Shown here piece by piece: positions 29,525 to 35,788 of a stretch of DNA of 37,002 bases. Made by a program: the position numbers and the translations under genes. Positions within the stretch are counted from its first letter, which is position 1. Each line of letters starts with the position of its first letter. Source of the stretch: CAYLXC01 sp964387865 (GTDB lineage Bacteria; Patescibacteriota; Microgenomatia; Daviesbacterales; UBA10151); contig CAYLXC010000007.1 of assembly GCA_964387865.1 (NCBI GenBank), forward strand, positions 1 to 37,002, given 5' to 3'. The notes beneath the pieces are model-generated. The model saw only the letters and a program-made list of their open reading frames with translations. It had not been told where the DNA came from and searched no databases.

Positions 29525-30937
29525 ATGGCACAAGCTAGGACCGAATTTGCAGCTGCTTTAAATCAAATAGCCTCTGAAAAAGGGGTGGAGGTTGAGGTGG
29601 TTTTGGATGCAATCCGCCAGGCTGCATTGGCTGCTTATAGGAAGGATTTAACCTTAAGAAACGAACCTATCCCCGAAAATTTTGAAGAATTCATATCCAA
29701 AGTAGACCCTGTTACTGGTGAGATTTCAATATATGATGAAGACAAAAATGTCACTCCTCCGGGGTTTGCCCGAATTGCCGCATCAATTGCCAAACAGGTG
29801 ATAATGCAGAAACTAAATGAGGCTGAGAGGGGTGCAATACTTTCTGAGTATGAAGGAAAAGTGGGAACTGTTATTTCCGGTGCAATTCAAAGACAAGAAG
29901 GTAATACTTTTTTTATAGATTTAGGCAGGGCCGAAGGAGTATTACCCCCTTCAGAACAAGTTCATACTGAGGTGTATCACACAAGTATGCGTTTGAAGTT
30001 TCTGGTTAAAGAAATAAGAGAAGGTGGTAGAGGGTCTGAGGTGGTTGTGTCAAGATCAGACCCTGCTCTGGTAAAAGCTTTGTTTGCTTTAGAGGTTCCA
30101 GAGATTCAATCAGGTGCTGTTGAAGTTAAGGTTATTGCAAGAGAAGCTGGTTCAAGAACTAAGATTGCAGCCATCTCTACTCAAGAGGGTGTTGATCCTG
30201 TTGGTTCTATGGTTGGTCAAAAAGGGGTAAGGGTGCAGGCTGTTATGGGTGAGCTGGGTGAGGAGAAAATTGACATCATTTCTTTCTCGGAGGATCCTGC
30301 ACGTTTTATAGCTCAAGCTTTGTCTCCTGCAAAAGATATTCAAGTTAAATTAAATGAAACAGATAAAGTGGCAACAGTGACAGTACCGCAGTCTCAACTT
30401 TCTTTGGCAATTGGGAAAGGCGGACAAAACGTTAGGTTGGCTGCAAAATTAACAGGATGGAAGATTGATATTGAAGGGGCAGAGGAGCCCGCCGACGCTG
30501 AAGCTATGGCGGGTAAACCGGAAGAATTAAGTGAAGAGGGAAAAGGAGAAAGTGTGAAAAGTGAAGAAAAGAAAAAGAAGATTGAGGAAGCTGGAACAGG
30601 TGAGAAGAAAGAAGAGACTGTTGAAGAAAAAAAGCAGAAAGCAGAAGAAGCCATTAAGGAAGAAGTTAAAGAAGCTGAGAAAAATGCTGTTACCGCAAAG
30701 GAGAAAAAGGAAGCTGAAGAGGCTGGTGAAATTTTAGAAAAAGCAGTGGAGAAAGAAAATCCACAAGAAGAAAAACAAAAATTAGAAGAGGCAATTGAGG
30801 TAATTCCTGCTGAAACTGCTGAAGAAGGGAAAGAAAAAGCTGAAAATGAGGCTACAAATCCTGATACAAAAAGTGAGGTTGTAGCAGAAGTAGTAGCAGA
30901 TGCAGAAAAAGATATGAAAGAGGAAAAGACACAATGA
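29525..30937 (+). CDS. nusA: Transcription termination/antitermination factor NusA
   Basis: RNA-polymerase-associated RNA-binding protein. The N-terminal domain (1-100) is followed by S1 (about 110-180), KH1 with VGQKGVRVQAV (230-240) and KH2 with AIGKGGQNVRLAAKLTGWKIDI (295-316). From about residue 320 to 470 it is a low-complexity, Glu/Lys/Ala-rich tail absent from most NusA proteins; the AEEPADAEAMAGKP start of that tail derives from a GC-rich hairpin element. The frame is open upstream to TTG 29483, but that runs through the leader hairpins, so ATG 29525 is chosen. It heads the nusA-infB operon. Confidence 0.94.
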   Translation: MAQARTEFAAALNQIASEKGVEVEVVLDAIRQAALAAYRKDLTLRNEPIPENFEEFISKVDPVTGEISIYDEDKNVTPPGFARIAASIAKQVIMQKLNEAERGAILSEYEGKVGTVISGAIQRQEGNTFFIDLGRAEGVLPPSEQVHTEVYHTSMRLKFLVKEIREGGRGSEVVVSRSDPALVKALFALEVPEIQSGAVEVKVIAREAGSRTKIAAISTQEGVDPVGSMVGQKGVRVQAVMGELGEEKIDIISFSEDPARFIAQALSPAKDIQVKLNETDKVATVTVPQSQLSLAIGKGGQNVRLAAKLTGWKIDIEGAEEPADAEAMAGKPEELSEEGKGESVKSEEKKKKIEEAGTGEKKEETVEEKKQKAEEAIKEEVKEAEKNAVTAKEKKEAEEAGEILEKAVEKENPQEEKQKLEEAIEVIPAETAEEGKEKAENEATNPDTKSEVVAEVVADAEKDMKEEKTQ

Positions 30938-31013
30938 TTTATGATTTAGGATTTAGGATTTAAGAATGAAACGAAATTTTCTATTCATAAATCATATCTC
31001 ATAAATCTTAAAT
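30936..31013. repeat. Inverted heptad arrays between nusA and infB
   Basis: Left arm GATTTAT, GATTTAG, GATTTAG, GATTTAA (30936-30963). Right arm CATAAAT, CATATCT, CATAAAT, CTTAAAT (30986-31013), roughly the reverse complement. The two arms can fold into a long hairpin in the intercistronic RNA. Confidence 0.75.
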
Positions 31014-31050
31014 CTCACACAGGATCTATATATTTTAAGAAAACAAGAAT

Positions 31051-32523
31051 ATGGCAAATATATCTCGTCCACCTATAGTTACTATCCTTGGCCATGTTGA
31101 TCATGGTAAGACTACTCTTTTGGATTTTATCCGCAAATCTTCTGTTGCTTCAAAAGAGCACGGTGGAATAACCCAACATATTGGGGCTTACCAGGTTGAA
31201 CATGCTGGAAAGCTGATCACTTTCATAGATACCCCTGGCCATGCTGCTTTTGAGAAAATGAGATCCAGAGGTGCAAATGTTGCTGATATAGCTGTTTTGG
31301 TTGTAGCCGTGGATGATGGGATAATGCCGCAAACAGTTGAAGCTATAAAACACATTCAAGGAAGCAAAAGCCTGCCTGCCGGCAGGCAGGTACCTCTTAT
31401 TGTGGTAGTTAACAAAATTGATCTTCCCGGAATAAATAATAAAGTTCAACTTGAAAAAATCAAAAAACAATTATCAGATAGAGACATAAAATTGGAAGAA
31501 TATGGAGGTGATGTGCCATTAGTACCTTTGTCTGCAAAAACTGGAGAGGGAGTTGATAAGCTTTTGGAAACAATCCAGCTTGTTGCTGAATTACATGAGC
31601 TAAAAGGGGATCCAAATTTGCCTCCGGCAGGAGTAGTTATTGAGGCTAATATAGATAAATTTAAAGGAGCAGTTGCAACGATTTTGATAAGAAACGGGAC
31701 ATTAAAAAAAGGTGATCAGATTTTAGTTGGTGGAATTAAGGGAAAAATAAGGGGCATGTTTGATTTTAACATGCAGCCAATTGAATCTGCGCTTCCTTCA
31801 ACTCCGGTTGAGGTGTTAGGTCTGGAAGGAGTGCCACAAGTTGGAGCCATATTAGGAGAAGAAGCTCAGGTTATCACAAATGCCCAGGTTGCTAAGACTT
31901 TGGTGGAGAAATTACAACAAGGGGAAACAAAAACTCTAAAAGTTATTATCAAAGCTGACAAGCAAGGATCTTTAGAGGCAATAGAGGCATCCATAGATAA
32001 GATTAATGAGGATAAAAAAATAGTAAATATTATCCGTTCTGCAACAGGGGATATTGGGGAGGAAAATGTAAAACTTGCTTCAACGGTTGGAGCAATAATT
32101 ATTGGATTTAATGTAAAAGTAGCTCCCACTGCCCAAAAAATGGCAGAGAATGAACATGTTTTAATAAGAAACTACAATATTATTTATGAGCTTTTGGAGG
32201 ATGTTGAAGAGGTGGTTAATACTTTGCTTGAGGTGGGACAACTTGAGGAAGTTTTGGGAAAAGCAAATATTATTGCGGAGTTTCCATACGGGAAAGGTGA
32301 AAGAATTGCAGGATGCAGGATAATAGAAGGATCTATTGCCAAAGGGCAAAGAATAAGAGTGGTTAGGGAGGGAACTTTGGTTGGGGAAACTAAGCTAAAA
32401 TCTTTAAGAAAAGTAAAAGAAGAAGTTAATAAAGTTGAAAAAGGAAATGACTGCGGGATGCTATTTGATCCTCCATTGGATTTTCAAATAGGGGATGTGG
32501 TTGAGAGTTTTAGAGTGATATAA
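31051..32523 (+). CDS. infB: Translation initiation factor IF-2, short form
   Basis: GTPase that places initiator tRNA on the ribosome. G1 GHVDHGKTT (14-22), GGITQHIGAY, G3 DTPGHAAF, G4 NKIDLP, G5 SAKTGEG, then domains II-IV ending YGKGERIAGCRIIEGSIAKGQRIRVVREG. At 490 residues it consists only of the G-domain-to-C2 core. The N-terminal IF2N and linker domains of most bacteria are missing. An in-frame insert SLPAGRQ (107-113) just before the G4 strand is the translation of a perfect 20-nt palindrome at 31371-31390. Confidence 0.95.
   Translation: MANISRPPIVTILGHVDHGKTTLLDFIRKSSVASKEHGGITQHIGAYQVEHAGKLITFIDTPGHAAFEKMRSRGANVADIAVLVVAVDDGIMPQTVEAIKHIQGSKSLPAGRQVPLIVVVNKIDLPGINNKVQLEKIKKQLSDRDIKLEEYGGDVPLVPLSAKTGEGVDKLLETIQLVAELHELKGDPNLPPAGVVIEANIDKFKGAVATILIRNGTLKKGDQILVGGIKGKIRGMFDFNMQPIESALPSTPVEVLGLEGVPQVGAILGEEAQVITNAQVAKTLVEKLQQGETKTLKVIIKADKQGSLEAIEASIDKINEDKKIVNIIRSATGDIGEENVKLASTVGAIIIGFNVKVAPTAQKMAENEHVLIRNYNIIYELLEDVEEVVNTLLEVGQLEEVLGKANIIAEFPYGKGERIAGCRIIEGSIAKGQRIRVVREGTLVGETKLKSLRKVKEEVNKVEKGNDCGMLFDPPLDFQIGDVVESFRVI
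31371..31390. repeat. Perfect 20-nt palindrome inside infB
   Basis: CCTGCCTGCC followed directly by its reverse complement GGCAGGCAGG. It is translated as part of Leu-Pro-Ala-Gly-Arg-Gln immediately upstream of the G4 motif. Confidence 0.9.
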
Positions 32524-32531
32524 TCTCGGAA

Positions 32532-32723
32532 ATGGTTAAAAGGAGAATTTCGGCAGCATTTAGGGTTAGGCTATCTGAGAAACTAATGGAATTTGGAAAT
32601 TTAGTTGCAGCTGTGCTCGTTTTGGGACAGTTGGTTAGTGGAAAATTCACACCCGAGCTATTTGCTGCAGGATTGATCCTAACCTTGCTAAGTTATTTAG
32701 TAAGTTATATAATAAGTCCATAG
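32532..32723 (+). CDS. Small membrane protein, 63 aa
   Basis: Basic start (MVKRRISAAFRVRLSEKL), then two hydrophobic segments (NLVAAVLVLGQLV and LFAAGLILTLLSYLVSYII). It begins 9 nt after the infB stop, at the place usually held by rbfA, but shows no similarity to RbfA. No family recognised. Followed by another tiny membrane-protein frame. Confidence 0.6.
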   Translation: MVKRRISAAFRVRLSEKLMEFGNLVAAVLVLGQLVSGKFTPELFAAGLILTLLSYLVSYIISP

Positions 32724-32732
32724 AGGATAAAT

Positions 32733-32813
32733 ATGGATCCCGTTGTTTGGTACTTAATAGCTCTAGGAGTTTTAGTAGTAATTGGTGGTATTTTGGTTAA
32801 AAAATACAGTTAA
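32733..32813 (+). CDS. Tiny membrane peptide, 26 aa
   Basis: MDPVVWYLIALGVLVVIGGILVKKYS: a single hydrophobic helix with a basic tail, preceded by an AGAGGAT Shine-Dalgarno-like sequence 6 nt before the ATG. It follows the 63-aa membrane protein by 9 nt. The clean layout suggests a real small protein of the operon, but length alone makes the call uncertain. Confidence 0.45.
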   Translation: MDPVVWYLIALGVLVVIGGILVKKYS

Positions 32814-32848
32814 AAATCCCCATTTTGCTGAGTAATTTCCAGCTGCTC

Positions 32849-32877
32849 TTGAAATTATGGGCCATTTAGTGTAGAAT
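32849..32877 (+). promoter_or_regulatory. Promoter of DHH-like gene
   Basis: TTGAAA (32849-32854), 17-nt spacer, TAGAAT (32872-32877). It ends 11 nt before ATG 32889. Confidence 0.6.
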
Positions 32878-32888
32878 CCCTGTTAGTT

Positions 32889-33932
32889 ATGGCAAAATAC
32901 GATATTCAGCTTACTGAACTTAAGAATCTGCTTCCAGGTGCCAAAAATATATTAATAGCCCTTCCAGCTAATGCCTCAAATGATAATTTGGCTGCTGGTT
33001 TGGCTTTATTTTTAACCCTTGAGGCTTCCGGTAAACAAATTACCATTGTTTGTGATGACACAATAAAAGTTGGCCAGTCTTATCTTTTTGGGGTAGATCA
33101 TATTCAAAAAAATATTCCTTTAACAGAAGGCGGGAATTTAACTTTAACTTTGGAAGGGGTTGCAGCATCCGATAACACAGTCCCTGCTTTGGAAAAGCTT
33201 GACTGGTTTGCAGAAAATAATAGTTTAAATTTGGTTTTCCATGTACTTCCCGGCCAAACATTCCAGCCTGCTAAAATTGTTCCTAAATATCAAGGTTCTG
33301 GATTTAATTTAATTATTGTTGTAGGGGCAGTTAATTTAAATGCTTTGGGGAATATTTATAACCAAAACCTCCAGGTTTTTTCTGGAACTCATATTGTAAA
33401 TATTGACAATCAGGTTGGTAACACGAGCTTTGGGCAAACTAATGTTTTAGATACGAGTGCATCTTCACTCTCAGAAGTTATGAGCTCGGTCATAACAGAT
33501 CTGGGTTTTAGCTTGGATGCAGATTCAGCTTCAAATATTCTGGCAGGAATTTTTGAGGCTACAAATAATTTAACAGATACAAAAGCAACAGCTGAAACAT
33601 ATATGGCTGTTGCAAATTGCTTAAGGGTTGGAGGAAGGAAGCCTTCTGTTATAGCAACTCAAGCAGAATTTATTCCCCAGCAGGATTTAAGTAGTTTGAT
33701 TCCAAAGACAGAGCCACAAATACCCGAGTTTACTAAGGCTTCGCCGATCACGCAGGGAATTCCTGATTTTATGATCCCACCTTCTGTTCCACCTATGACT
33801 TCTCAGCCACCCAGTATTAGCAATGATCAACCTTCACCAGAGGAAAGACCAGCTCAAGAAGGTGTTATCTCAGAAACCCCGGAACCGGACTGGCTCACCC
33901 CAAAAATCTTTAAAGGATCATCTTTAGGGTAA
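32889..33932 (+). CDS. Degenerate DHH/NrnA-like phosphoesterase homologue
   Basis: 347 residues. Overall pattern of the DHH superfamily (NrnA/RecJ-like oligonucleotide phosphodiesterases): ILIALPANASNDNLAAGLAL for motif I (usually HxxPDGDAxGS), GFNLIIVVGAVNL where the family has a catalytic Asp, HIVNIDNQVGN for the DHH motif (DHH reads DNQ, 173-175), and LDTSASSLSEVM for motif IV. Most metal ligands are therefore gone. The last ~90 residues are Pro/Gln/Ser-rich and probably disordered. In many bacteria nrnA lies between infB/rbfA and rpsO/pnp, exactly this place. Likely a non-catalytic, RNA-binding or structural descendant; function unknown. Confidence 0.65.
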   Translation: MAKYDIQLTELKNLLPGAKNILIALPANASNDNLAAGLALFLTLEASGKQITIVCDDTIKVGQSYLFGVDHIQKNIPLTEGGNLTLTLEGVAASDNTVPALEKLDWFAENNSLNLVFHVLPGQTFQPAKIVPKYQGSGFNLIIVVGAVNLNALGNIYNQNLQVFSGTHIVNIDNQVGNTSFGQTNVLDTSASSLSEVMSSVITDLGFSLDADSASNILAGIFEATNNLTDTKATAETYMAVANCLRVGGRKPSVIATQAEFIPQQDLSSLIPKTEPQIPEFTKASPITQGIPDFMIPPSVPPMTSQPPSISNDQPSPEERPAQEGVISETPEPDWLTPKIFKGSSLG

Positions 33933-33941
33933 TATAATCTT

Positions 33942-34607
33942 ATGGCTGCAACTTTAGAAACAGATCAAAGGAATACTCAGTTTGCAAATAGGATAGAAAG
34001 AATAGTAAGAAGTATGCATACTGCATCCGATGAAGATATATTTAATGCAGTAGGAGTTTTAAATTCTCTTATAAGTCCAGAAGCTGCCGAATTGGAATAT
34101 CAAGCACGGAGGAGACAATTGCCTGGTAGAATTCATCTTAACCTTGCAAATCTTAATCCGATATTGGATATAGCATACCATCCAGCGGAGGTAAGGAATT
34201 GGCAGTCTGTTTTTCAAAATCTACCTGAGGGTTTAGAATTTCCAGTATTTGCAATTAAAATTCTAGAAACTATACAGCCGACCCTTGAGGCTCATGTACC
34301 CACCCATTATGGAATGATGCCGAATATTGCTTTAACACCTGATGGTTATCTTGTTAGATTCAGACCAACTTATTATTTTACGCGAGAGGGTAAAGGATTA
34401 ATGTATACTGACCTTTGGTTTACCAACCCGCACGATTTACAGCCAATTCCTCCTTATAAGGAATCGTCACATAAAGAACATCTGAGAAGAGCACAAGCAA
34501 TCTCTATAAATCCTGCGTTGAATACGATTGGCCCTCGATCCATAATAGAAGAAGATTTTGCATTTCTTGAATTAGTTATGACACATCTGGAGAATCCGAT
34601 AACTTAA
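33942..34607 (+). CDS. Hypothetical protein, 221 aa
   Basis: No family recognised. The N-terminal helical region (ANRIERIVRSMHTASDEDIFNAVGVLNSLISPEAAELEYQ) is followed by an alpha/beta part with many Pro and aromatic residues (HVPTHYGMMPNIALTPDGYLVRFRPTYYFTREG). No signal peptide or membrane segment. A TATAAT hexamer at 33933-33938 lies very close to the ATG, but the gene may also be read through from the DHH-like gene 9 nt upstream. It ends before the convergent DUF5615 gene. Confidence 0.6.
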   Translation: MAATLETDQRNTQFANRIERIVRSMHTASDEDIFNAVGVLNSLISPEAAELEYQARRRQLPGRIHLNLANLNPILDIAYHPAEVRNWQSVFQNLPEGLEFPVFAIKILETIQPTLEAHVPTHYGMMPNIALTPDGYLVRFRPTYYFTREGKGLMYTDLWFTNPHDLQPIPPYKESSHKEHLRRAQAISINPALNTIGPRSIIEEDFAFLELVMTHLENPIT

Positions 34608-34657
34608 TTAAAGACCTCCAACCCTGAGTAGGCTGAGATACATCGGTAACACTATCC

Positions 34658-35023
34658 TCAGAGTTTTCCACTAATTGTTGTGAGTTTTCCAAAGAGGGAT
34701 TTTTTGGTGGATTTGTTTAAAAGAGCGGTTAATTTTTTGTCTACCTGATTAAATAATAAATTTTCTGAAACACCGATAACTCCAGTTTCTTTGCTGATTT
34801 TGGATAACTCTTTAAAGTGTTTGATATTGCGTGTCACCACCAATCTTCCTTCTCTTCTGGCTAATTCATAAACTTCCGGGTCTGAAAGGCCTTCAAGATT
34901 TAAATCTGCCTTAATATGTTTAACGTTGAATCTGCTATTTAAAAGTGGGAAGTTTCTTCTAATAGGAAAATTTTCATCAAGCAGCAGTTTGTGTTTGTAA
35001 AATCGTTTGGTGGGCCTTGTCAT
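34658..35023 (-). CDS. DUF5615/Mut7-C-type PIN-like toxin
   Basis: 121 residues. KLLLDENFPIRRNFPLLNSRFNVKHI is the DUF5615 start (LLDENxP). ADLNLEGLSDPEVYELARREGRLVVTRNIKHF follows the family pattern of GlsDeeIl..A..egrilvT.D.DF, with the acidic pair of a PIN-like nuclease mostly kept (Asp in DP, although TRNIKHF has Asn where Asp is usual). The start overlaps the DUF433 antitoxin gene by 47 nt. Predicted RNase toxin of a VapBC45-like pair. Confidence 0.8.
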   Translation of the reverse strand: MTRPTKRFYKHKLLLDENFPIRRNFPLLNSRFNVKHIKADLNLEGLSDPEVYELARREGRLVVTRNIKHFKELSKISKETGVIGVSENLLFNQVDKKLTALLNKSTKKSLFGKLTTISGKL

Positions 35024-35216
35024 GTGCTAATTGTACCAGCTCATCCAGCGCACCCTCTAGTTTATCCATCCCTACCCAAGGGTACATTTTATCTATTTTT
35101 TTAATAGTATAACCCTGTTTCAGAAGAGATAGAATTACATCAATAGGAACCCTCGTTCCAACTATACACGGTGCTCCACCCATGACATCAGGTTTGGAAG
35201 TAATATACTTTTTCAT
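34977..35216 (-). CDS. DUF433-family antitoxin
   Basis: 79 residues: YITSKPDVMGGAPCIVGTRVPIDVILSLLKQGYTIKKIDKMYPWVGMDKLEGAL is the complete DUF433 motif (a winged-helix-like DNA-binding fold). DUF433 proteins pair with DUF5615 toxins, as here. ATG 35216 is preceded 6 nt upstream by TAAGAT, a possible -10 box, which fits a leaderless autoregulated operon. The C-terminal QTILQTQTAA part overlaps the toxin gene. Confidence 0.87.
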   Translation of the reverse strand: MKKYITSKPDVMGGAPCIVGTRVPIDVILSLLKQGYTIKKIDKMYPWVGMDKLEGALDELVQLAHDKAHQTILQTQTAA

Positions 35217-35287
35217 GAAGTTATCTTACCATGATCTTGCATATTTTAAAAGTTTCTGTTAATATACCCACAAATAAATTAGAGCAA

Positions 35288-35370
35288 CGTTTTGGCACCA
35301 AGGTTGCCCTGAAGAAAGGAAATCCGCCTACGTCACGTACCAAGTGGTACATGACTACGGCGAGACAAGG
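35288..35370 (+). promoter_or_regulatory. Structured leader of rpsO
   Basis: GGCACC/GGTTGCC (35294-35307, imperfect) and GTACC-AAGT-GGTAC (35337-35350, perfect 5 bp) lie just before the S15 start. S15 represses its own translation through leader structures in many bacteria. A similar role here is inference. Confidence 0.45.
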
Positions 35371-35640
35371 ATGCCATTAGATCCGAAGATTAAACAAAAG
35401 ATAATAAAAGAGTTTGCAACAAAGTCTGGTGATACAGGTTCCCCGGAAGTTCAGGTTGCCCTTTTAACTGAGCAGATTAAAAACCTAACATCTCATCTTA
35501 AGGAACATACACATGATATTCACTCAAGACGCGGACTTTTATCCATGGTTAACAAAAGAAGAAGGCTTTTACAATATTTGGTAAAAAAAGATGAGGATAG
35601 ATACACAGTAGTTATTGAGAAATTGGGACTGGCAAAGTAA
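35371..35640 (+). CDS. rpsO: 30S ribosomal protein S15
   Basis: Primary 16S-binding protein of the central domain. 89 residues from ATG 35371: MPLDPKIKQKIIKEFATKSGDTGSPEVQVALLTEQIKNLTSHLKEHTHDIHSRRGLLSMVNKRRRLLQYL is full-length S15 with the GDTGSPEVQ and HDxHSRRGL signatures. The frame extends to GTG 35344, but that adds nine residues foreign to the family and overlaps a leader hairpin. It lies directly upstream of pnp, the common bacterial order. Confidence 0.95.
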   Translation: MPLDPKIKQKIIKEFATKSGDTGSPEVQVALLTEQIKNLTSHLKEHTHDIHSRRGLLSMVNKRRRLLQYLVKKDEDRYTVVIEKLGLAK

Positions 35641-35652
35641 TTCGGTTTATGT

Positions 35653-35788
35653 TATACTATATGTAAAGAGTGATTTGGGGATTGGAGAGAGTTAAGTAGC
35701 AAAGAGCTAATTACCTCTTACACAGTTTCCAAATCCCTATAAAGTTATTTATATAGATTCCCGCTTTCGCGGGAATGACAGAAGAAAA
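35653..35788 (+). promoter_or_regulatory. rpsO-pnp intercistronic region with hairpins
   Basis: A TATACT hexamer (35653-35658) has no good -35. A long imperfect stem pairs GGGGATTGG with CCAAATCCC (about 35679-35741), with an inner TAGC/GCTA stem. The ATTCCCGC-TTTC-GCGGGAAT mini-element (35757-35776) ends 12 nt before the pnp ATG. In E. coli this region is an RNase III / PNPase autoregulation site; the parallel here is by position only. Confidence 0.45.
35756..35781. repeat. Palindromic mini-element before pnp
   Basis: Same 8-bp stem and TTTC loop, and same GACAG flank, as the copy translated inside nadK at 16873-16898. Confidence 0.9.

Noticed and set aside
30936..31013. Repeated units between nusA and infB as a CRISPR array
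   Set aside because: Units are seven bases with no spacers, and no cas gene is present.
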